Below the pieces are notes generated by a model. The model was not told the origin of the DNA, searched no databases, and saw only the letters and a list, made by a program, of their open reading frames with translations. A program made the position numbers and the translations under genes. From assembly GCA_018060305.1 (NCBI GenBank), contig JAGOWF010000195.1, positions 1 to 5,543 on the forward strand: a stretch of 5,543 bases of DNA, in the 5' to 3' direction. This stretch comes from Pyrinomonadaceae bacterium. GTDB taxonomy: Bacteria > Acidobacteriota > Blastocatellia > Pyrinomonadales > Pyrinomonadaceae. This document shows, in pieces, positions 1-5,539 of this stretch. The stretch's first letter is position 1, and each line of letters opens with the position of its first letter.

Positions 1-1
1 C

Positions 2-1600
2 CCGAACATAGCCGATACTAACGAAAATGTCATAATTACGATCCCGCATCCCGGAGCCTCGAATCATAACGGCGGCACCGTTCTGATCGGGCCCGACGGC
101 TACCTTTACGCCGGCACCGGCGATGGCGGAAGCGGCAATGATCCGCCAAATAACGCGCAGAACATCAATGTGCTGCTTGGCAAGGTCATTCGGCTCGATA
201 TTAACAACATCCCGCCGGGTCAGGTTCCGCAATACAACATTCCGCCGGACAATCCCTATGTCGGCATCGCGGGTGCAGACGAGATCTACACGATCGGGAT
301 GCGCAATCCGTATAGGATGGCGTTTGACCGAGGCGGCACGAACGAGTTATGGGCCGCAGACGTAGGACAGGGGCAGATCGAAGAGGTTGACATCATCACG
401 CTCGGCGGCAACTATGGCTGGCGCGCCTACGAAGGAAATAACTGCACAGGCCTGAACCCGACGCAATGTGCCGGCGGCTCGAATCCGATCGTCCATACAC
501 CGCCGATCTTTCAATACACTCACTCCGGCGGACGATGCTCGATCACGGGTGGCTTTGTTTATCGAGGGATAATGAACACGCTGCCCTTCGGTAGTTATAT
601 CTACGCCGATTACTGCTCGGGCGAGGTTTTTCTGTGGAATAACAACCAGCAGGCGGTCATCGATAATACTAGCACGGCGAACATCGTCGGTTTTGGCGAG
701 GACGAGGCCGGCGAGCTTTATATGATCCGCGAGGGCGGGCCGATCTTTAAGGTCGTCCGGGTCAGGTCATCAGGCGACGTTGATGGCGACCTCAAGTCCG
801 ACGTTGCCGTTTACAGGCCGACCAACAGCAACTGGTATGCTCTGCACAGCTCGAATGGCACCATCCGGCAACAGGAATTTGGCCAGGCGGGCGATATTCC
901 GGTCCCGGAGGATTACGACGGCGACAATATCACGGACATCGGCCTTTTCCGCTCGTCTGGCGGCCTCTGGCTCTACTATCGAAGCAGCAACAACACCGTA
1001 TTCACCGACGATTGGGGCTCAAATCGCGACGTGCCCGTTCCGGGCGATTATGACGGCGACGCCAAGGGCGACCTTGCCGTCTTTACACCATCGTCGGGGC
1101 TGTGGTTTATCCAGCGATCCAGTGACGATGGCCTTATCACGACACAGTTCGGCGGCACCGGCGACCGTCCGGTCATCGGCGATTACGATGGCGACGGCAA
1201 GGCCGACATCGCCATCTGGCGCGACACCGATGGCATCTGGTATCGGTTGAATAGCTCGAACGGTGCGTTCTCGGCATTCCAGTGGGGAACGACAGGTGAC
1301 GTGCCCGCGCCCGGCGATTTTGACGCGGATGGCAAGATGGATGTGTCCGTATTTCGCCCGTCAAATGGCATCTGGTATCGGCGAAACAGCCAGGCCGGCA
1401 CCTTCGTTGCCACACAATGGGGCATCGCCGGTGACGTTCCCGTCGTGGGCGATTACGATGCTGACAGCCGCGATGATATAGGCGTTTTCAGGCCATCAAG
1501 CGGTATCTGGTATGCCCAGCGAAGTTCGAACAGCACGCTGATGGCCGTGCAGTGGGGCATGGACGGCGATGTGCCCGTCCCATCCGTTGATAGGCCGTAG
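2..1600 (+). CDS. PQQ-dependent sugar dehydrogenase (GSDH-type) with C-terminal FG-GAP/VCBS-like repeats, 5' truncated
   Basis: The reading frame is open from the left edge, so the start and any signal peptide lie outside; 532 residues are visible. The first ~250 residues match the soluble glucose/sorbosone dehydrogenase (Hhip/YliI-like) beta-propeller. NHNGG at visible residues 21-25 corresponds to the catalytic-histidine region, followed by GPDGYLYAGTGDGG (30-43) and LLGKVIRLD (58-66). Further on come GMRNPYRMAFD (from nt 296), ADVGQGQIEEVD, NYGW, SITGGFVYRG and YIYADYCSGEVF. Enzymes of this family oxidise sugars or related polyols with pyrroloquinoline quinone, usually outside the cytoplasm; the substrate cannot be told here. 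From nt ~770 the protein becomes six Asp-rich 45-residue repeats and ends without a sorting signal or membrane segment. The stop TAG is 8 bases from the convergent comF stop. Family assignment is firm; secretion is inferred from the family and the calcium-loop repeats. Confidence 0.9.
   Translation, partial: PNIADTNENVIITIPHPGASNHNGGTVLIGPDGYLYAGTGDGGSGNDPPNNAQNINVLLGKVIRLDINNIPPGQVPQYNIPPDNPYVGIAGADEIYTIGMRNPYRMAFDRGGTNELWAADVGQGQIEEVDIITLGGNYGWRAYEGNNCTGLNPTQCAGGSNPIVHTPPIFQYTHSGGRCSITGGFVYRGIMNTLPFGSYIYADYCSGEVFLWNNNQQAVIDNTSTANIVGFGEDEAGELYMIREGGPIFKVVRVRSSGDVDGDLKSDVAVYRPTNSNWYALHSSNGTIRQQEFGQAGDIPVPEDYDGDNITDIGLFRSSGGLWLYYRSSNNTVFTDDWGSNRDVPVPGDYDGDAKGDLAVFTPSSGLWFIQRSSDDGLITTQFGGTGDRPVIGDYDGDGKADIAIWRDTDGIWYRLNSSNGAFSAFQWGTTGDVPAPGDFDADGKMDVSVFRPSNGIWYRRNSQAGTFVATQWGIAGDVPVVGDYDADSRDDIGVFRPSSGIWYAQRSSNSTLMAVQWGMDGDVPVPSVDRP
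758..1597 (+). repeat. Six in-frame 135-bp (45-residue) FG-GAP/VCBS-like repeats
   Basis: Repeat boundaries fall every 135 bases, at 758, 893, 1028, 1163, 1298, 1433 and 1568, with no indel between copies 2 and 6. A consensus unit reads roughly D-V-P-V-x-G-D-Y-D-x-D-x-x-x-D-I-x-V-F-R-P-S-x-G-I-W-Y, then a variable hairpin ending in Q-W/F-G-x-x-G. All six copies keep a D-x-D-x-D-x-x-x-D loop (for example DYDGDGKAD in copy 4, DFDADGKMD in copy 5), the pattern of calcium-binding loops in integrin-like FG-GAP propeller blades. Copy 1 lacks the leading DVPVP strand, entering as SSGDVDGD. The protein ends with a lone DVPVPS strand from copy 7, so strand count is conserved if the ring closes end to end. 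The role (carbohydrate or surface binding) is inferred. Confidence 0.88.
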
Positions 1601-1608
1601 GCTGCTGG

Positions 1609-2325
1609 TCAGCGCATGACGGCGCGGGCGATGGTGAATACAGTCACCGTCGCCGCGCCGCCTTTCTTAAGGGCCTTTGCACAGCTCGACGCCGTCGCTC
1701 CTGATGTAAAGACATCGTCCACGAGCAGGATGCGTCGGCCCTCGATGAGCCTGGGACGCTTAACCTCGAAAGCGTTCTTGACGGTCAGTTCGCGGGCTTT
1801 GCGGTCCATGCCTACGCGATGTATAGGCGTGTGAAGTCGGCGAATGAGGGAATGGTAATCAACGGCCAGCCGTAGGGGTCTTGATAATTCATTGGCGATG
1901 AGGTCGGCCTGATTATAGCCGCGCTCAGCGCGACGCAACTTTGATAACGGCACCGGAACGATCATATCGACGGGTGGAAAACGCGAAGCGGCCGAGCGGA
2001 TAAGCCCGCTCAGCCTGCGCGATATCGACGGTGAGGACTTGAGTCTGAGGATCGAGGCTGACAGGGCCTTTTCATAGGTTCCGGTTGCAAAGGCACAGTC
2101 ATAGTGGTGCTCGTCGCACTGGTGACACCTGACAGCGACGGGTGCGGCCTGTGGGCCAAAATATGAGCCGCATTTCTCACAGAGCATCTCGCCGCCGGTA
2201 AAGACGGTGGTCGCGGCCCAACAAGCCGAGCAGGCGCAGCCATCCGAACGATGCTCAACGGCACCTGTGCAGACAGCACATTGCTGCGGGTATATAAGTG
2301 AGAGAGCGGAGTCGACGAACTCCAT
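1609..2325 (-). CDS. comF: ComF family protein (phosphoribosyltransferase fold, zinc-finger N-terminus)
   Basis: A 238-residue protein of usual ComF/ComFC length. The N-terminus holds Cys pairs at 16/19, 32/35, 49/52 and 67/70, consistent with the zinc-binding region of the family. The C-terminal half has a type I phosphoribosyltransferase fold: VPVPLSKLRRAERGYNQA (123-140) and the PRPP-loop signature ILLVDDVFTSGAT (199-211). In competent bacteria ComFC is needed for DNA uptake or processing, but many non-competent bacteria carry it and its reaction is unclear. It is the last gene of the minus-strand cluster, 16 bases after the DksA-like stop; the ribosome site is weak (only a GAG about 10 bases upstream). 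The segment HRVGMDRKARELTV (169-182) departs from the common Q-x-x-L...R-x-x-N pattern by having His for Gln and Thr for Asn. The ATG was chosen because the sequence directly after it fits the family N-terminus. Confidence 0.9.
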   Translation of the reverse strand: MEFVDSALSLIYPQQCAVCTGAVEHRSDGCACSACWAATTVFTGGEMLCEKCGSYFGPQAAPVAVRCHQCDEHHYDCAFATGTYEKALSASILRLKSSPSISRRLSGLIRSAASRFPPVDMIVPVPLSKLRRAERGYNQADLIANELSRPLRLAVDYHSLIRRLHTPIHRVGMDRKARELTVKNAFEVKRPRLIEGRRILLVDDVFTSGATASSCAKALKKGGAATVTVFTIARAVMR

Positions 2326-2341
2326 CAGGTAATCTCGGGGT

Positions 2342-2695
2342 CTATTCCTCGTCTAACAGCCCGCGCTCGAGAAGTTCCTGGCAATCCAGGCAATAACGAG
2401 CCCAGGGAATAGCGGCCAGGCGCTTCGGCTGGATGTCCTTGCCGCAATTCTGGCATTCGCCGTACTCCTTGTCAGCAATCCTCAACAGGGCCTGGTCGAT
2501 CAGCGTAAGCTGTCGGCTCTCATTCTCCGACACGGCCAGCATGACGTTCTTGGAATAATTGCGCACGGCCAAGTCGACCGGATCGGGCGTTTCCGAATCG
2601 TCGACCGACAAGTCGTTGCCGTTCAGTTTCTGGATAAGAAGCTCGCGCTCGGCGTTTAGTTTTTGTTTGACTTCCTTTAGGTTCTGTTTACTCAT
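2342..2695 (-). CDS. DksA/TraR family C4 zinc-finger protein
   Basis: A 117-residue protein: an N-terminal charged helix (about 3-25), a second helical stretch (about 40-76), then the zinc finger YGECQNCGKDIQ...RYCLDCQE with Cys81, Cys84, Cys102 and Cys105 (CxxC-x17-CxxC). DPVDLA (38-43) keeps the Asp-x-x-Asp-x-Ala coiled-coil-tip motif that E. coli DksA uses to reach into the RNA polymerase secondary channel (D71, D74, A76 there). That supports a polymerase-binding regulator, possibly acting with ppGpp, rather than a bare zinc finger. It is shorter than E. coli DksA (151 residues), within the range of other family members. The ATG overlaps the rlmH stop in ATGA, so translation is probably coupled; an AAGGGG lies 14 bases upstream. 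The ppGpp link is inference. Confidence 0.9.
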   Translation of the reverse strand: MSKQNLKEVKQKLNAERELLIQKLNGNDLSVDDSETPDPVDLAVRNYSKNVMLAVSENESRQLTLIDQALLRIADKEYGECQNCGKDIQPKRLAAIPWARYCLDCQELLERGLLDEE

Positions 2696-3144
2696 CGTTG
2701 ATACGGGAACCCCTTGACGATCGTAAGTGCCCGATAAAGTTGCTCTAGCATTACGACACGAGCCATCTCATGCGTAAATGTCATAAACGATAAAGATAGC
2801 ACGTCATCTGCCCTGTGGGCAACGTCCGAAGCTACGCCGTCCGCACCGCCGATCACGAAGGCAATTTCCTTATGAGCGGCGTTCTGCCATCGCTCCACTT
2901 CGCGTGCTAGATCGACGGATGCCAGGCCTCTGCCGGTGACATCCATGAGACAAACGAAGGATGTTGGATTCAGTTTTTCGAGGATGCGTTTGCCCTCTAT
3001 CCCCTTGATATTTGGCGGAGTTCCGTCACGAACTTCGACTATCTCGCATCGGACAAAATGCGAAAGACGCTGCAGATATTCATCCTGCAGCGCCAGCCAG
3101 TTGCGGTCTTTGGTCTTGCCGACCCAAACGAAGCGGAATCTCAT
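2692..3144 (-). CDS. rlmH: 23S rRNA (pseudouridine1915-N3)-methyltransferase RlmH
   Basis: A 150-residue SPOUT-class methyltransferase of normal length (about 155 in E. coli). RlmH methylates pseudouridine 1915 in helix 69 of 23S rRNA on assembled 70S ribosomes, using S-adenosylmethionine. Visible signatures are the N-terminal FVWVGKTK (5-12), FVCLMDVTGRGLAS (63-76), the SAM-binding FVIGGADG (96-103), and the knotted C-terminus LSLSFMTFTHEMARV (116-130) followed by EQLYRALTIVKGFPYQR (134-150). The family usually ends in PYH followed by a basic residue; here the His position is Gln (codon CAA), and the usual Pro of T-x-P-H is Thr. The start ATG overlaps the rsfS stop as TGATG, and the stop overlaps the next gene's ATG. 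Family identity is near certain; whether the His-to-Gln change affects catalysis is unknown. Confidence 0.95.
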   Translation of the reverse strand: MRFRFVWVGKTKDRNWLALQDEYLQRLSHFVRCEIVEVRDGTPPNIKGIEGKRILEKLNPTSFVCLMDVTGRGLASVDLAREVERWQNAAHKEIAFVIGGADGVASDVAHRADDVLSLSFMTFTHEMARVVMLEQLYRALTIVKGFPYQR

Positions 3145-3572
3145 CAGATATCTTCAGGCAGTGCGACGCGTGCGGCGTCGCGCCACAGGCGTTCGAGGTC
3201 ATAGAACTCGCGCGATTCCTTATTAAAGATGTGCACAACAAAGTCGCCGTAATCGAGCAGCACCCATTCCGCGCCGTTGTAGCCCTCGATGCGAACCGGC
3301 CGCGATTTGAGCTGCTTCTTTAGCTGCTCGTTTATTTCATCGGCGATCGCCTGGACCTGACGCTGGTTGGCACCGCTCGCGATAATAAAGAACTCGGTAA
3401 AGCTCGCAATCTTCCGCAGATCGAGAGCGACCATATTAAAGGCCTGCTTTTCCGACGCACAGCGGATTGCAAGTTGAACTTCTGGGTCGAGGTCCGAGAA
3501 TGGCGTGGGCGTTTCGGCGATCTCGATCTTAACGGTTTCGCGCTGAAGTGAGCGCTCCTGAGTTTCTTCCAT
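3144..3572 (-). CDS. rsfS: Ribosomal silencing factor RsfS (Iojap/DUF143 family)
   Basis: A 142-residue protein from the chosen start. The RsfS domain covers about residues 30-135: FFIIASGANQRQVQAIADEI (61-80), then EGYNGAEWVLLDYGDFVVHI (96-115) and REFYDLERLWRDA (121-133), all hallmark segments. RsfS binds uL14 on the 50S subunit and blocks joining with 30S when nutrients are low. The frame stays open upstream to an ATG at 3635, but that start would overlap nadD by 64 bases and add an atypical basic segment. The ATG at 3572 shares one base with the nadD stop (TAATG), matching the pattern of the other junctions. Residues 1-30 are a variable, Glu/Thr-rich leader. The pairing of nadD, rsfS and rlmH is a widespread gene order, which supports the call. 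Confidence 0.95.
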   Translation of the reverse strand: MEETQERSLQRETVKIEIAETPTPFSDLDPEVQLAIRCASEKQAFNMVALDLRKIASFTEFFIIASGANQRQVQAIADEINEQLKKQLKSRPVRIEGYNGAEWVLLDYGDFVVHIFNKESREFYDLERLWRDAARVALPEDI

Positions 3573-4216
3573 TACGTATAAATCTGATATTTTTCGATGT
3601 ATTTTGCAACCTCCGGCGGAACGTCGTCGTGCCATGACGAATCGGCGTCGCGTATTTTCCTGCGGATCTCGGTAGCCGAGACGTCGAGTTCGACCGCGTC
3701 GGTGATATAAATGTGCAATGTGTTCGCCGGGTCATACTCGCGACCACCTCTCAGATCAACGATGCGATCGCGAATTTCGTCCGTCACATGATCAACGCCG
3801 ATCTCGACCCCCGGACGCGTAACGACAATAATATTCGCGGCGGTCAGCACCGTTTGCCATTCCCGCCACGTCGTTATGTCCTGCCACGAGTCAGCCCCCA
3901 TCACGAAGAAAATATCGTCCTCAGGAAACTTCTCATTCAGCCTCGCCAGCGTCTCGACCGAGAACGGCCGCTCAGGCGCCTCAATCTCCATCCTTGATAC
4001 CGTTAGCTGCGGTTCGTCCTGGGTTGCCAGACAGAGCATCGCGTAACGGTCATACGCGGACGTCGGCTTCCTGCTCGACTTGTGCGGGGCGTTAAATGCG
4101 GGAATATAGACGAACCTGTCGAGGACAAATTGGCTGGGCAAAGCCTTACCGATTTTAAGATGGGCGTTGTGCACCGGATCGAAGGAGCCACCGTAAACTG
4201 CCGTCTTCCTTCTCAT
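3572..4216 (-). CDS. nadD: Nicotinate-nucleotide adenylyltransferase NadD
   Basis: A 214-residue protein of normal family length. It transfers AMP from ATP to nicotinate mononucleotide, giving deamido-NAD in the cytoplasm, the step that both de novo and nicotinate salvage routes to NAD share. The nucleotidyltransferase signature YGGSFDPVHNAHL (8-20) contains the His-x-x-His pair (His16, His19). IPAFNAPHK (38-46), VMGADSWQDITTWREW (105-120) and the C-terminal nucleotide-binding DVSATEIRRKI (178-188, equivalent to the usual S-S/A-T-x-I-R) are all present. Its ATG overlaps the obgE stop as ATGA. A GAGGG nine bases upstream, inside obgE, is a reasonable ribosome site. Its TAA stop shares a base with the rsfS ATG. 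Nothing is missing from the active site as far as can be read. Confidence 0.96.
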   Translation of the reverse strand: MRRKTAVYGGSFDPVHNAHLKIGKALPSQFVLDRFVYIPAFNAPHKSSRKPTSAYDRYAMLCLATQDEPQLTVSRMEIEAPERPFSVETLARLNEKFPEDDIFFVMGADSWQDITTWREWQTVLTAANIIVVTRPGVEIGVDHVTDEIRDRIVDLRGGREYDPANTLHIYITDAVELDVSATEIRRKIRDADSSWHDDVPPEVAKYIEKYQIYT

Positions 4217-5223
4217 TGGTCGGAACCCTCGCCTCGCAAGGCTTCCGCGACGACCGCAACAAGCTCTTTCACACCTTTGTTGGCGACCGACGAGATCGCA
4301 AAGAACGGTTTCCCATCTGTACTCGCCTGTTTCCTCAAAGCTTCCAGACGTTCGGGGTCGTCGATAGCGTCGATCTTTGTGGCAACTACGATCTGAGGGC
4401 GCTCGGCAAGTTCAGCGTCGTAATTTGCGAGTTCGCGGTTGATGACCTCGTAATCGTCAACCGGATCGCGTCCTGAGAGTGAGGAAACATCGACAAGATG
4501 CAGCAGCAATTTGGTTCGTTCAACGTGCCGGAGAAAGCGGTCCCCGAGGCCGGCGCCTTCGCTGGCTCCCTCGATCAGCCCGGGAATATCGGCGACGACA
4601 AACGTGCGGAAATCGCCCATATCGACGACACCGAGATTTGGTTCAAGCGTCGTGAAAGGATAGTCCGCAATCTTCGGTTTTGCGGCCGAGATAACTGAGA
4701 TCAGTGTCGATTTGCCGGCATTAGGAAAACCGATGAGACCTACGTCGGCGAGCAGTTTTAGCTCGAGCTGAAGTTCCTTTTCCTCGCCCGGACGGCCGTT
4801 ATAGTGATACTTCGGGGCCTGTTTTGTCGGTGTCGCAAAGTGAGCATTGCCCCAACCGCCCTTGCCGCCTTTTGCCGCACGGTAGCGCTGGCCGGATTCT
4901 GTAAAGTCAAAGAGCATATCGTCAGAATCGGCCTCAAACACCTGCGTGCCAACAGGCACTTTCACGGTATGATCCGCACCGTCCTTGCCGTAGCGGTTCG
5001 AGCCTTCGCCATGGCGGCCGCGTTCGGCTTTGTGCTCGGGGTTGTACCTGAGGTGCAGCAGCGTGTTCAGGCCCTCGTCGGCCTCGATCCAAACGCTGCC
5101 TCCGACGCCGCCGTCGCCGCCAGACGGTCCGCCCCGAGGGACGAATTTCTCGCGCCTGAACGCCGTGACGCCATTGCCGCCGTCACCGGCCTTTACCCTG
5201 ATCTTTACGCGGTCAAGAAACAT
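4213..5223 (-). CDS. obgE: GTPase Obg/CgtA
   Basis: A 336-residue Obg GTPase without the optional C-terminal OCT domain. The Gly-rich Obg fold occupies about 1-158 (KAGDGGNGVTAFRREKFVPR at 11-30, GGPSGGDGGVGG at 31-42, AAKGGKGGWGN at 116-126). The G domain follows: G1 GFPNAGKST (165-173), G2 around PFTT (189-192), G3 DIPGL (212-216), G4 TKID (282-285) and G5 SSV (311-313). Obg binds the 50S subunit, takes part in late assembly and interacts with ppGpp signalling. G4 has Thr where NKxD is usual; TKxD is used by other Ras-like GTPases, so guanine recognition is probably kept. It is the first gene of the operon, and the usual rplU-rpmA partners are not directly upstream. The ATG is supported by the conserved N-terminus; the Shine-Dalgarno sequence upstream is weak. 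Confidence 0.97.
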   Translation of the reverse strand: MFLDRVKIRVKAGDGGNGVTAFRREKFVPRGGPSGGDGGVGGSVWIEADEGLNTLLHLRYNPEHKAERGRHGEGSNRYGKDGADHTVKVPVGTQVFEADSDDMLFDFTESGQRYRAAKGGKGGWGNAHFATPTKQAPKYHYNGRPGEEKELQLELKLLADVGLIGFPNAGKSTLISVISAAKPKIADYPFTTLEPNLGVVDMGDFRTFVVADIPGLIEGASEGAGLGDRFLRHVERTKLLLHLVDVSSLSGRDPVDDYEVINRELANYDAELAERPQIVVATKIDAIDDPERLEALRKQASTDGKPFFAISSVANKGVKELVAVVAEALRGEGSDQ

Positions 5224-5417
5224 TTCTGATCTGACGGGAATGTTTGTGGGATATCGCCCTTTCCAGACTGCCGGGGTGCCGAACCCAAGCTTAATTAGAA
5301 TGCAGAAGCCTGCGCGTTAGCAAGGCGGTGCGGACGCCTTCACGTCAGCCAAGGCGCAACACGTCGACTCCCATTTTCTCACTCAACGTCTCCGTGGATT
5401 GTTTCACATTTCGCCCC
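5224..5417. other. Gene-free leader between obgE and the element-like right end
   Basis: About 190 bases without a recognisable gene on either strand. It holds a candidate promoter for obgE (5294-5323) and a small inverted repeat (AAGGCG 5322-5327, CGCCTT 5335-5340, 7-base loop) that sits across the upstream edge of the -35 box. On the minus strand a 25-codon frame is open from 5419 to 5345, too short to call a gene. There is no trace of rpmA (ribosomal protein L27), which often precedes obg. Confidence 0.6.
5294..5323 (-). promoter_or_regulatory. Candidate sigma70-type promoter of the obgE operon
   Basis: Read on the minus strand, TTGCTA (5323-5318, 4 of 6 to TTGACA) is followed after 18 bases by TCTAAT (5299-5294, 5 of 6 to TATAAT). 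Transcription would start near 5287, giving a leader of about 60 bases before the obgE ATG. The position is right for the six-gene operon, and no better pair was seen nearer the ATG. A by-eye match only. Confidence 0.45.
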
Positions 5418-5421
5418 TGTC

Positions 5422-5471
5422 AAAACTCTTTAGAAATGTCCTATAGTATAACTCATTAGAAATGTCCTATA
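5422..5471. repeat. Two 24-bp direct repeats, 26-bp period
   Basis: Copies at 5422-5445 and 5448-5471 differ at two positions only (5423/5449 and 5429/5455). The shared core is TTAGAAATGTCCTATA, preceded in both by AACTC. Two bases separate the copies. The spacing of about 2.5 helical turns fits paired sites for a DNA-binding protein, such as a transposase at an element end. Confidence 0.9.
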
Positions 5472-5473
5472 TT

Positions 5474-5498
5474 GCCTCTAAAGGAAGAGGCTTATTTT
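5474..5498 (+). terminator. Small terminator-like hairpin, plus strand
   Basis: GCCTCT (5474-5479) pairs with AGAGGC (5486-5491) around the loop AAAGGA and is followed by TTATTTT. The stem is only 6 bp and the T tract is interrupted, so termination would be modest. The same bases contain AAGGAAGAGG, which could instead act as a ribosome site 8 bases before the GTG at 5499. Confidence 0.35.
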
Positions 5499-5539
5499 GT
5501 GGAATTCTTCGTTGGCGCGGCGCCAACGAAGAATTCCAC
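5499..5539. repeat. Perfect 41-bp palindrome (20-bp arms, 1-base centre)
   Basis: The left arm GTGGAATTCTTCGTTGGCGC (5499-5518) is followed by one G (5519) and its exact reverse complement (5520-5539). The match stops on both sides at once: TTTT lies to the left and GCGT to the right, so the symmetry is bounded. As DNA it could extrude a cruciform; as RNA it would form a very stable hairpin. Confidence 0.95.

Noticed and set aside
780..1250. 156-codon plus-strand frame inside the dehydrogenase repeat region
   Set aside because: It is an out-of-frame shadow of the 135-bp repeats; the translation shows no domain pattern and the main frame is clearly coding.
3573..3635. Upstream in-frame extension of rsfS by 21 codons
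   Set aside because: It would overlap nadD by 64 bases and encode an unusually basic segment; the ATG at 3572 fits the stop/start overlap pattern of the other junctions and the family domain starts well after it.
4804..5229. 141-codon plus-strand frame opposite obgE
   Set aside because: Antisense to a strongly conserved Obg sequence; its apparent hydrophobic stretches come from the Gly/Ala-rich codons of the Obg fold.
5322..5340. AAGGCG/CGCCTT inverted repeat as a terminator or operator
   Set aside because: Only a 6-bp stem with no T run on either strand; it overlaps the candidate -35 box, but nothing else marks it as an operator.
5345..5419. 25-codon minus-strand frame ending MGVDVLRLG, possible C-terminal remnant of a gene cut by the element
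   Set aside because: Too short to separate from chance, and no family is recognisable; the base composition alone is not enough.
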